64,000 bases of DNA from CAYUQT01 sp964446835. Lineage in GTDB: Bacteria; Planctomycetota; Phycisphaerae; UBA1845; JAFGLZ01. The DNA is taken from assembly GCA_964446835.1 (NCBI GenBank), contig CAYUQT010000045.1, positions 1 to 64,000 of the forward strand, read 5' to 3'. The position numbers and the translations under genes are program-made. Of this stretch, positions 9,373 through 17,918 are shown in pieces. Positions within the stretch are counted from its first letter, which is position 1. Each line of letters opens with the position of its first letter. A model generated the notes under the pieces. The model was not told the DNA's origin, did no database searches, and saw only the letters and a list, made by a program, of their open reading frames with translations.

Positions 9373-11577
9373 ATGAGTAGCGGCCGGAGGAGGCTGGAGG
9401 CCTGGCCCCCGAAGAACTGTAATCGAATGGAAACACCATACGCGGGCTCAGGACAACGGGAACCTCGTGCCGGAGCGAACGAGGTTTCGTCAACGACTGG
9501 GGCACTTCGGCACGGTTCGTATCCGCGTGGCCGTCGATGGGTGCATTGTCTCATCGCCGCAATCGTCGGCGTGATTACGTTCTTGACGTATCTGCCCTGT
9601 CTGGATGCCGATTTCGTCGATTGGGACGACGACAAGAACTTCCTGGAGAATACGAACTACCGCGGGCTGGGTCCGACGAATCTGTGGTGGATGCTGACCA
9701 CGACGCACATGGGGCCCTATCAGCCCCTGAGCTGGATGACCTTGGGACTGGACCACACGCTGTGGGGGATGAACCCTCGCGGCTACCACGCAACGAACGT
9801 CGTGCTCCATTCGGCGGCTGCGGCCGCTCTGTATCTTGCGGCGGTGTGCTTGTTCGCAGCATGGGCAGGTGGGAACGGCGGTGGATTGGGAGCGTCGGCG
9901 GGGATCGCAGTGGCATCGCTTCTGGTGGCACTGGGATGGGCCCTCCACCCGCAGCGCGTCGAGTCCGTGGCGTGGATCACGGAACGCCGAGACGTTCTGT
10001 CCGGTCTGATGTTCCTTCTATGCATCGGGTCGTACGTGCGGTCTCGCGCTGTGGGGGGTGACGATGCGTCTCGGCGTGGGTGGGGGCGATGGTCGCTCGT
10101 CTTCTGCGTGCTGGCCCTGTTGAGCAAGGCGACGACCATATGCCTGCCGATCGTGTTGCTTCTGCTGGATGTCTATCCCCTTGGGCGGCTGAAGGGGACT
10201 TCTGGGGTCGGCGCTCTGGGGGCTCTCCGTCGGCTTGTGTTTGAGAAACTGGACTACATCCTGTTTTCGGCTGCGGCAGCCGTCGTGGGGTTCATAGGGC
10301 AGTACTCCACGGGTGCGTTGAGGTCTTTCGAACAGATCGGTCCGATTCAACGATTGGCGATCGTGTGTCACGGCCTCATGTTCTATCTGGGCAAGACGTT
10401 CTATCCGGTGGGGCTCTCACCGCTGTATCCTCGTCCCGCCGAGATTCATCTGTCGTCGCCGGAGTTTCTATGGCCTGCCCTGGCGGTTGTGGCATTGACG
10501 GCGGCGCTGGTCGTGGTGCGGAAACGGATACCGTCCGGATGGGTGGCGTGGGCGTGTTATGTTGCTGCGCTGCTGCCGGTGTCGGGGCTTCTGACGATGG
10601 GGGATGAGCTGGCAGCGGATCGATACAGTTACCTTCCGAGCCTGTCCATCATCGCCCTGGTGGGTGGGGGATTCCTGCTGGTCTGGCTTGTTGTGCCGGT
10701 GGGCGCCTTGTGGCGCGCTGTGAGGGTTCTGCTGTCGGTTGCGGCCGTTCTGGTGGTGATCGGACTGGGACGGGAAGCCCGCCGCCTGGTACCGGTATGG
10801 CACGACAGCCTGAGCCTCTGGTCCTACGCCACTCGGCAGAGTCCCACATCAGCCAAGGCGTGGAGCAACCTCGGGGCAACGTTGAGCAAGGTGGATCGGA
10901 ATCGCGAGGCGGAAGAGGCCTGTCGCAAGGCCATCTCACTGCGACCGGCCTATGCCTCGGCTCACTACAACCTGGGCATCGCGCTGACTCATCAGAGCCG
11001 ACACGATGAGGCGAAGGAGGAACTGCTCCGGGCGATACAGATCGATCCCACGGACGCACGATCGCATGCGATGCTGGGCAACGTGCTGATGATGTGGTTG
11101 AACCGGTCGGCCGAGGCGGTGGAACACCTGGAGGCCGCCGTGCGGCTGGACCCCAAGGGCATGTCGCGATCGTATTTCATGCTCGCCGAATGCTACCGGC
11201 AACTGGGACGGTATGATGCCGCCCTCCGCGCGCACGAACTGTCCATCCAGGGCAATCCCAAGCCCGGCAACACGATTCTCAATCGGGCCGCCATGGTAGA
11301 TGTTCTCTTACACATGAATCGGCTGGATCGGGCGGAGCAGATCGTTGATGCCCTGGTTCGGACTGCCCCGGCCTCACCCGAGGTGCTGTACGCGGTGGCG
11401 CAGCTCAGGACTCGACAGGGACGCTTGCGGGACGCCTTGGCGAGTCTGGAACCGGCCCTGAAGGGACAGCCGCTGCACTATGATCGTGCTCAGAGGGACA
11501 CCCACCTGGATCGGCTTCGAGACATGCCGGACTTCCGGCGGATGATGCATCGTCGTCCCACTACTGCAAGACCTTGA
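9373..11577 (+). CDS. GT-C-like multi-pass membrane protein with C-terminal TPR repeats (TMTC-like)
   Basis: About 734 residues. The first part has roughly nine to eleven hydrophobic segments, beginning with VHCLIAAIVGVITFLTYL. The first outer loop has DADFVDWDDDKNF, an acidic cluster placed as in GT-C glycosyltransferases and eukaryotic TMTC O-mannosyltransferases, followed by GPYQPLSWMTLGLDH. From about residue 545 the protein is a run of TPRs (AWSNLGATLSKVDRNREAEE, SAHYNLGIALTHQSRHDEAK). Such proteins probably transfer a sugar from a lipid carrier or serve as assembly scaffolds; the reaction is inferred. AGGGAG lies close to the ATG at 9373; the ATG at 9427 is an alternative. Its end overlaps by 17 bases the convergent M50 gene. 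Confidence 0.8.
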   Translation: MSSGRRRLEAWPPKNCNRMETPYAGSGQREPRAGANEVSSTTGALRHGSYPRGRRWVHCLIAAIVGVITFLTYLPCLDADFVDWDDDKNFLENTNYRGLGPTNLWWMLTTTHMGPYQPLSWMTLGLDHTLWGMNPRGYHATNVVLHSAAAAALYLAAVCLFAAWAGGNGGGLGASAGIAVASLLVALGWALHPQRVESVAWITERRDVLSGLMFLLCIGSYVRSRAVGGDDASRRGWGRWSLVFCVLALLSKATTICLPIVLLLLDVYPLGRLKGTSGVGALGALRRLVFEKLDYILFSAAAAVVGFIGQYSTGALRSFEQIGPIQRLAIVCHGLMFYLGKTFYPVGLSPLYPRPAEIHLSSPEFLWPALAVVALTAALVVVRKRIPSGWVAWACYVAALLPVSGLLTMGDELAADRYSYLPSLSIIALVGGGFLLVWLVVPVGALWRAVRVLLSVAAVLVVIGLGREARRLVPVWHDSLSLWSYATRQSPTSAKAWSNLGATLSKVDRNREAEEACRKAISLRPAYASAHYNLGIALTHQSRHDEAKEELLRAIQIDPTDARSHAMLGNVLMMWLNRSAEAVEHLEAAVRLDPKGMSRSYFMLAECYRQLGRYDAALRAHELSIQGNPKPGNTILNRAAMVDVLLHMNRLDRAEQIVDALVRTAPASPEVLYAVAQLRTRQGRLRDALASLEPALKGQPLHYDRAQRDTHLDRLRDMPDFRRMMHRRPTTARP

Positions 11578-13267
11578 AGGCGTGGTCGGCTCCCGGGACG
11601 TGTCTCATGCCCCAGAGTACGAGGACGAGGAGGGTCGCCAGAAGGACATATCCGAGGATCATCAAGGCCGTCTGCCATCGCGTCATCGGAATGAGTCTTG
11701 CTTCGGTGAGGAGCATGTCAAAGAGGGTTCGCTGTTTCTGATGCTGATCGGGCGAGAGGGGTTTTGACAGGGGGCGGGCGGCGCTGGCAAAGAACTCATT
11801 GACCTCGTAGGTCACAGGGCGATGCTGGCTGAGGAGGTCGATCAGGGCTTTCTGCGTGGCGGCTGAGAACTGGCGAGACAACTCGAGCATGCCGACGGCC
11901 ACCATGATCCAGAGCAGGGTCAGGTCGGCCCAATAGGCACCAACGGCCCCGAGAATCAGTGAACCGATGACCGCGTAGCGTCCGAAGGTGCCGTGAAGCG
12001 ATTGGCTGACCTCACCGAGCAGACGTCCGCCGTCGAGCGGCATGATCGGCAGGAGGTTGAAGAGATTGATGAGGGCTCCCCAACTCGCCATCATCGCGAA
12101 GAACGGCTTGTGAGTCGGCACGACGTGATACATCCCGAGCGAGAGCAGGACCAGGGCCGTCCCGTAGAGGGGGCCATTGATCTGTATGAAGGCGTTTCCC
12201 CAGCGGGTCTTCGCCAGCCCCTGGCTGACGGCGGCTCCGCCCAGGAAGGGGATGAAGTAGATACCTTTGACCCGTACGCCGCATCGCCACATGGCGTAGA
12301 CGTGGCCGCATTCGTGGAAGCCGATCAGGATGAGGATCATGGCGGCCAGCTCCCACTGTCGGTTGAAGATGATTCCGTAGCAGATGAAGGATACCAGCGC
12401 GGTTGCGGGCTTGATCGCTTTGAATCCGACGGCCAGGAGGGCGCCCGCCTTGCCGGCGTTCTTGAAGATGGACTGCCCGAGCGAGGAAGGGCGGCGGACA
12501 GACGCGTTGTCGGGTGCATCGGAGACGGCTTCGAGGGATGGGTCAACCCCGATGGGGGCGACCTGTGGTGCGACGGGGTTCACCATGGGAGGGCCTGACG
12601 GATCGGCCGTTGAGTCGGACGACCATTGCACGGCGGTCGGCAGCCATTGTGGCGGGAAGATAGCGAGCGTCCGCGTGCGATCTGCGATGAGGGCGAGCAG
12701 CAGTCCGCTGTGTTCCACATCGGCGATGCGGCCTCGGGTGGAATCAATGGATCGAAGGGCAAGGGGGCCCAGGTTCGCAAACCGTATGGCGGACCCGGCG
12801 GCATCCAGGATCTGGACGTAGCGAAGTCCCACCTGCCTGCGGCGCAGGTCAAAGACTTCTCCGAGCAGTTGGATGCTTCGGATGTCCTGCCAACGGATGC
12901 GGACGCCCGTGCCCAGGTCGTGCAGGCCCTCGTCATCTGCTCGAATGCCGGTTCTTGCATGCACGAAGAGGAGCCAGAGAAGAAAGGCTGCCGCGATGAC
13001 GAGGACCGTGGATATGAAGATGTCGTAGAGAACGTCTGATGGCACCTCAATCGCCAAGATCGTCATCAGCAAGTCGAAGCACAGCATCACTGCTCCGAGC
13101 AGGAGGAGATTCGTGAAGAGGCGGAATACGGTGGGACCCAGTCGAGGACGCAGTACGGCCGCACGCAACGGTTGCGAGCGGGAGGGCGCGAGCTCCGGTT
13201 GCGGGTGCTCTTCGGTCGGCGATTCGGTCATGTTTGTGGGGTCCCATTGTTCCCCCGTGCTCGACAT
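11561..13267 (-). CDS. M50-family intramembrane metalloprotease with PH-like N-terminal region
   Basis: About 568 residues, counted from the ATG at 13267. The start is unsure: in-frame ATGs also lie at 13285 and 13231 and none has a well-spaced ribosome site. Two membrane segments at about 45-100 lead into a soluble stretch (115-200) with WQDIRSIQLL and a strand-rich pattern like a bacterial PH domain. A Pro-rich linker follows. The peptidase core has the zinc motif HECGH at 318-322, and NLLPIMPLDGGR at 404-415 with Asp412 as third ligand, flanked by membrane helices. These are the hallmarks of site-2-type M50 proteases, which cut membrane proteins such as anti-sigma factors. No anti-sigma gene is adjacent, so the substrate is unknown. 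It is divergent from the UroD-like gene. Confidence 0.88.
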   Translation of the reverse strand: MSSTGEQWDPTNMTESPTEEHPQPELAPSRSQPLRAAVLRPRLGPTVFRLFTNLLLLGAVMLCFDLLMTILAIEVPSDVLYDIFISTVLVIAAAFLLWLLFVHARTGIRADDEGLHDLGTGVRIRWQDIRSIQLLGEVFDLRRRQVGLRYVQILDAAGSAIRFANLGPLALRSIDSTRGRIADVEHSGLLLALIADRTRTLAIFPPQWLPTAVQWSSDSTADPSGPPMVNPVAPQVAPIGVDPSLEAVSDAPDNASVRRPSSLGQSIFKNAGKAGALLAVGFKAIKPATALVSFICYGIIFNRQWELAAMILILIGFHECGHVYAMWRCGVRVKGIYFIPFLGGAAVSQGLAKTRWGNAFIQINGPLYGTALVLLSLGMYHVVPTHKPFFAMMASWGALINLFNLLPIMPLDGGRLLGEVSQSLHGTFGRYAVIGSLILGAVGAYWADLTLLWIMVAVGMLELSRQFSAATQKALIDLLSQHRPVTYEVNEFFASAARPLSKPLSPDQHQKQRTLFDMLLTEARLIPMTRWQTALMILGYVLLATLLVLVLWGMRHVPGADHAFKVLQ

Positions 13268-13325
13268 GTCCCTAGAATAACTCATTGGAGTTCAGCAAGC
13301 GAATCCGGGGAACGAGGAAGTGTCG

Positions 13326-14468
13326 ATGGCAGAGATGGCGAGTCGTGAGCGTTTGATGACGGCCTATCAGAACCAGCAGCCGGACCGTGTGCCGATACGG
13401 TTGTGGGGCGTCTGGCCGGAACGAGCGATACCGCATCCCAGTTTCGAGCCCATTCGTGAGTTGTCTCGGAAAACAGATCTGGTGAGCGAGTGGTCGCCGG
13501 GCAACATGGGTGTCTTCGGCACGGCCAGCGATGCGGTGTCGGTACACACGCTGGAGCAGCCGAGTCGTGTTGAGGGTCACAAGGAGGTGATCACGCTGGT
13601 CAAGACGCCGGCCGGCGAATTGCGTTCGATCTTCTACGAGCCTGTAGAGCCGGGGCTGCCGGGCTACCAGAAGAAGTATCTCATTGAATCCATCCTGGAT
13701 GCAGAGAAGTACCTGTCGATTCCGTACGTCGAGCCCCGGATCGACTGTTCCACGTTCGAGGCGACGGATCGTGCGATGGGAGATCGCGGTATCGTGATGT
13801 GCCCGCTGGGTCCGGAGCCGATGTACCATATCAATGCCCTCATCGGTTCAGAGCTGTTCGCGATCTGGTTGATCGAGGAACGCGAGCTGATTCGCGAGCT
13901 CATCGAGACGACCTACTTCCGAACGCGGGACTTTCTCAGACAACAGTTGAGCGCCGGCGTGGGGCCATTTTTCGGATATGTCGGGCCGGAGCTGTGCCTT
14001 CCGCCGCTGGCGTCGCCGCTGGACTTTCGCGAATTCGTCGTGGATTACGACAAGATGCTTGTCGACCTGATCCACGATGCCGGTGGGTTGTGCTGGGTTC
14101 ATTGCCACGGCAAGATGCGCCCCGTCCTTGAGATGTTCGTCGAGATGGGTGTGGATGCGCTCAATCCGATCGAACCGCCACCCATGGGGGATGTCACGCT
14201 GGCACAGGCGAGGCGGCGTGTGGGGAATCGCCTGGCCCTTGAGGGCAACATCGAACAGGGTGAGTTCTACACGGCCACTCCGGATCGGATGGATCGGCTT
14301 GTACGAACCGCGATTCGGGAAGGTGGACCGGGCGGGGGGTTTGTGTTGTGTCCGACATCGAGCCCCTGGCAGTCGGCGACGGTGGATCAGAAGACAATTG
14401 ACAACTATGCGGCGTTCGTCGAGGCCGGTCTGAAGTACGGGCGGTATCCGCTGGAGGATGAGGAGTAG
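13326..14468 (+). CDS. UroD/MtaA-family protein (corrinoid methyltransferase-like or decarboxylase-like)
   Basis: 380 residues from the ATG at 13326, which has GAGGA seven bases upstream; a GTG two codons earlier would be too close to that site. The fold is a uroporphyrinogen-decarboxylase barrel: RERLMTAYQNQQPDRVPI at the start, WVHCHGKMRPVLEMFVEMGVD in the core, then NPIEPPPMGDVTL and LALEGNIEQG. True HemE enzymes have an RQAGR motif near the N-terminus, absent here. It therefore belongs to the broad UroD-like group that includes methyl-cobamide:CoM methyltransferases and many uncharacterised proteins common in planctomycetes. No corrinoid-protein gene is adjacent. It ends four bases before the convergent CorA gene. 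Confidence 0.85.
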   Translation: MAEMASRERLMTAYQNQQPDRVPIRLWGVWPERAIPHPSFEPIRELSRKTDLVSEWSPGNMGVFGTASDAVSVHTLEQPSRVEGHKEVITLVKTPAGELRSIFYEPVEPGLPGYQKKYLIESILDAEKYLSIPYVEPRIDCSTFEATDRAMGDRGIVMCPLGPEPMYHINALIGSELFAIWLIEERELIRELIETTYFRTRDFLRQQLSAGVGPFFGYVGPELCLPPLASPLDFREFVVDYDKMLVDLIHDAGGLCWVHCHGKMRPVLEMFVEMGVDALNPIEPPPMGDVTLAQARRRVGNRLALEGNIEQGEFYTATPDRMDRLVRTAIREGGPGGGFVLCPTSSPWQSATVDQKTIDNYAAFVEAGLKYGRYPLEDEE

Positions 14469-14472
14469 ACTC

Positions 14473-15387
14473 TCACCACTTCTTTCGCCGCCAGTAGGCG
14501 AAGAACAGCAGTACGGACGAGAACGCCATCGCCATGATCATCCAGAAGGCATGAGGGTGTTTTGAAAACGGGATGGTGACGTTCATCGAAAACGCACTGA
14601 CGACGAGCGTCGGCACCATGATGGAAATCGTGATGATGTTCAACGTCTTCATCAGGACGTTGAGGTTGTTGCTGACGATCGATGCGCGGGCGTCCATCAG
14701 GCTGGCCAGAATGTTGGAGTAGATCTCGGCCTGTCTGTAGCACTGGTTATTTTCAATGATAATGTCATCCAGGAATTCTATTTCTTCGGTGCTGAACCCG
14801 ATTCGGCTGGCGTTGTTCTTGAGCTTGTCCAGAAGAACGCCGTTGGAGTTGATGGCGTTCAGGTAGTACACCAGGCTCTTCTGAAGCGTGAACATGTTGA
14901 TGAGGTGTTTGTTCTCCATCGCGGTGTTGATCTCCTTCTGGAGCTCGTCGGAGATCGCACTGATGACCTTCAGGTGTTCCCTGAAGTGAATGATGGAACG
15001 GGAGATCAGTTTCAGGATGACGTCGGCCGGCGAATGAATACGTGTGAACTGCGTGCCATCAAACAGCGGAACGTCTTCTGAGATAACAATTTCCAACCGG
15101 TCCTTGAAGAGGAAGGTACCCGCGGAGGCCACCTTGAAGAGGAACTGCTCGGCAGCGGAGTAGTTCTTGGGGCGCTTGAAAATCATCGCGGCGTGCTCGG
15201 GTTCAAACTCGAGACGGGACAGCTCATCAGGGTCGAGGGCGGAATTGAAGGTGTGCTCGTCGAGCTTGAGTTCCTCGACGAGGTATTTCTTCTCAGCCTC
15301 GTCGGGGTTCACGAAGATGGTAACCGGACAGTTGTCACCTTGTGTCTCGGCGAGTCTGCGGTTGATGATGTTGTACTGCTTCTTCAT
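14473..15387 (-). CDS. CorA-family divalent cation channel with SMN instead of GMN
   Basis: A 304-residue protein with the CorA (MIT) layout: a cytoplasmic alpha/beta funnel (1-140), a long helix with YLNAINSNGVLLDKL, then two C-terminal membrane helices (about 246-268 and 280-298) and a basic tail WRRKKW. CorA proteins move Mg2+, Co2+ or Ni2+, and ZntB relatives move Zn2+. The pore motif at the end of the first helix is normally Gly-Met-Asn; here it reads Ser267-Met268-Asn269. Codon use is visibly less GC-rich than in neighbours (many ATC/TTC/AAG and AT-rich stretches). The start MKKQYN is the first ATG of the frame. Ion selectivity is uncertain because of the motif change. Confidence 0.88.
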   Translation of the reverse strand: MKKQYNIINRRLAETQGDNCPVTIFVNPDEAEKKYLVEELKLDEHTFNSALDPDELSRLEFEPEHAAMIFKRPKNYSAAEQFLFKVASAGTFLFKDRLEIVISEDVPLFDGTQFTRIHSPADVILKLISRSIIHFREHLKVISAISDELQKEINTAMENKHLINMFTLQKSLVYYLNAINSNGVLLDKLKNNASRIGFSTEEIEFLDDIIIENNQCYRQAEIYSNILASLMDARASIVSNNLNVLMKTLNIITISIMVPTLVVSAFSMNVTIPFSKHPHAFWMIMAMAFSSVLLFFAYWRRKKW

Positions 15388-15620
15388 TCATCCGTCCTGC
15401 ACGGGCCATAGACCCGGATCTGAGAGCGGGCACTATAGGCGAAACTCCCATTTAATCGCTCTATCGACCAACAGTCAACCAGAGATTGGTGCAAAGTGGC
15501 TGAAAGCCCCTGATCGACTGGATCCGGGGGTGTGTTGAGCTGCGGTACGATGCGGAAGGGGTTGCCGACGACTGGCAATTCGGTAGCATTGCCTCGTCCG
15601 ATGCAGAAAGTGAGGCGGTC

Positions 15621-17780
15621 ATGTTTGACAGGGTGCGGATCGTCTGGGTGTGGGCAATGGTGTGGGGTTGTGCGGCCTGTCCGATTACCGCCTCGGCAGT
15701 TGAATGGCCGAGCCGCAGTGATCGGGACTCAGCGGCCAAGGCGATGGGCGTGGGTGAGTCCGCGCCGGATTGGCTGGTGCAATCGGAGACCTACGCCTTC
15801 GGCTCAAGTGTGAACGATTGGGAGTCGCTGGCAAGCAGCAAGGTTGCGTTCGTCACGCACTGTCCGATCCATCGAGAGTACTTCGCGCGGGTTCACGCTC
15901 TGGGTATTCGTGCCTTCCCGTACGTCACGTTCTATCAGGGCTTTGCCACGCAGACCTATGAGGGGATCAACCTGAAGGATCACCCCGAGTTCATCGAGAT
16001 TGACGCTCAGGGCAACCTGAAGCGAACGGGGTTCTGGGAATCGGAAGACGCCAAGAACATGTACACGACCTGTCCGGCGGTGCCGGAGTATCAGGACGCC
16101 ATGGTGGCCTGGGTTCACAAGATTATGGATCTGGGGGCGGACGGGGTATTTGTGGACAACCTGTCCTCGCGCGTGCCCTGTTTCGGCGTGAAGCATGGCA
16201 AGCACAAGCACCTTTCGGACAACGCGAACCAGGCCTTCGCGATGCTGTTGAAGCGGGTACGGGAAGTGGTCAAGGAGCACAAGCCGGACGGAGCGGTGCT
16301 GGGGAATTCTGCCAGCCCCTTGTCGCTGCCCAAAGAGTTCTGGCCGTATCTCGATGCCGAAATGCTCGAGTCGTACATCTGCACATGGGTGTCGAAGGAT
16401 CGATGGTTCGACTGGCACAAGCACTGGCATGATCAGGGGCTGAAGCTGCAGCCATACATGGTGGCGGGCAAGCAGATACAGGCCTTGAGCTATGTGGGGC
16501 ACACCTCCTACGGGATTCGTGAGGACGCGTTCTTCTGTTACGCGACGGCTCGGCTCGCGGGGTTTGTCTGGAACGGCGGACGGCCGTTGTCGGATCCGGA
16601 GACGGCTGTTCTCTATCGAGTTCGGTTGGGGCCCCCGCTTGGGGGCGAACAACAGGAGAACGGTTTGTACTATCGCCTCTTCGAGCGGGGGTTTGTGGTG
16701 GTCAATCCGGACAAGACGAAGGAGGGCACGCTGACGATCGGACGGGGGTTCCCCACGACACAACTGTACGACATGTTCGGCAGCGCACCACAACAATGGG
16801 GGGCCTATGGCAAGGGCGGTGGGCACCTCGATGGGAGTTCACCCCGGAGCGGCGTGCGATGCGTCCGGTGCCGAGACGTTGCCGGGGCGGATCAGAGTGG
16901 GTTTGTTCAAGGGGTCACGCTCAATCAGACGAAGCCCGTGCCGCTGGAGGTCGGCGGTTGGAGCCGCGCGGAGGGTGTCTCTGGGGACCCCGACAGCGAT
17001 TACTCCGTCTACGTGGACGTCGTTTACGGGGATGGGACCTTCCTTTTCGGGCAGGTGGCCAAGTTCAGTTGTGGCACTCACGATTGGAAACATCGCTCGG
17101 TTACGATACGTCCGGAGAAGCCCATCCGGAGCCTGTCACTCTATGTACTGCTGCGCGGGCACACGGGCACCGTGTGGTTCGACGATATCTCCCTGAAAGA
17201 GGTGTCCGGAGGACTGACGGGCCCGGAATTGCTGGTCAACGGCGGTTTCGAGGAGGTGACGGCGCAGGGGCGGCTGGTGGATGTCGGGGCTACGAATCGG
17301 CGGTTGACCATTCCGGCCTACAGCGGGCGGGTCTTCCTGTTCGGGAGCGGGGGGGGCGATGACCTGTCCGTGCGAGGGCCCGGGTTGACGGTGAGCACCA
17401 ACCCTGGCTTGGGCGAGGTCCGATTCCGTGTGGACGGATTCGACTACTGGACTCATTGCGGGTACTGGGGCACGAGTTACATGATGGGTTCGAACTTCGG
17501 CAAGTTCAGCATCACGCTGGACAGGCCGGGGAAGCACACGCTGGAGATCGTCGATGTGATTCCGGCGGATATGAAGACGCCGAAGGGGTACGGTTCGGGG
17601 GAGCGATTGGGGCAGTTCATGGATCCCTCACAGCCTACGCGACCCAGTGGGGGCAAGAAGTTTCACTTTCGCCAGTGGAGCGGCGCGGTGTCGTCTCGCG
17701 AGCGACGGGTGGAGATCGATGTGAGTCGGGACACGGCTGTGACGGCGGAGTTTGATGTCGAGGCGAGCGGCAAGCCTTAG
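15621..17780 (+). CDS. Secreted TIM-barrel glycosidase-like protein with beta-rich C-terminal modules
   Basis: A 719-residue protein. The N-terminus (VWVWAMVWGCAACPITASA) is a signal peptide. Residues 45-390 look like a glycosidase TIM barrel: VTHCPIHREYFARVHALGIR, then FPYVTFYQGF, LGADGVFVDNLSSR with an acidic strand end, and AEMLESYICTW with another acid. Residues 440-560 form a jelly-roll-like carbohydrate-binding module (WFDDISLKEV at its last strand, as in CBM-type modules). The end (FRQWSGAVSSRE to VTAEFDVE) resembles half of a divergent InlB-type repeat. I cannot assign a numbered GH family. It is followed at 138 bases by asnS, and belongs with the other exported sugar enzymes of the window. 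Confidence 0.75.
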   Translation: MFDRVRIVWVWAMVWGCAACPITASAVEWPSRSDRDSAAKAMGVGESAPDWLVQSETYAFGSSVNDWESLASSKVAFVTHCPIHREYFARVHALGIRAFPYVTFYQGFATQTYEGINLKDHPEFIEIDAQGNLKRTGFWESEDAKNMYTTCPAVPEYQDAMVAWVHKIMDLGADGVFVDNLSSRVPCFGVKHGKHKHLSDNANQAFAMLLKRVREVVKEHKPDGAVLGNSASPLSLPKEFWPYLDAEMLESYICTWVSKDRWFDWHKHWHDQGLKLQPYMVAGKQIQALSYVGHTSYGIREDAFFCYATARLAGFVWNGGRPLSDPETAVLYRVRLGPPLGGEQQENGLYYRLFERGFVVVNPDKTKEGTLTIGRGFPTTQLYDMFGSAPQQWGAYGKGGGHLDGSSPRSGVRCVRCRDVAGADQSGFVQGVTLNQTKPVPLEVGGWSRAEGVSGDPDSDYSVYVDVVYGDGTFLFGQVAKFSCGTHDWKHRSVTIRPEKPIRSLSLYVLLRGHTGTVWFDDISLKEVSGGLTGPELLVNGGFEEVTAQGRLVDVGATNRRLTIPAYSGRVFLFGSGGGDDLSVRGPGLTVSTNPGLGEVRFRVDGFDYWTHCGYWGTSYMMGSNFGKFSITLDRPGKHTLEIVDVIPADMKTPKGYGSGERLGQFMDPSQPTRPSGGKKFHFRQWSGAVSSRERRVEIDVSRDTAVTAEFDVEASGKP

Positions 17781-17918
17781 TCTGGGGACGCTCAGACGCC
17801 GGAGTCCGGTCGACGGGACGCCGCGAGGCTGTACAATGCAGACTTTCGGGTTGGGCCTGGCCTTGGAACCTGTTCCGACCCGTTGGGTGAACACGACCAT
17901 AACGGTGAGGGAATGTGT

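Noticed and set aside
13326..14468. hemE (true uroporphyrinogen decarboxylase)
   Set aside because: The N-terminal RQAGR motif of HemE is absent and no heme genes are adjacent.
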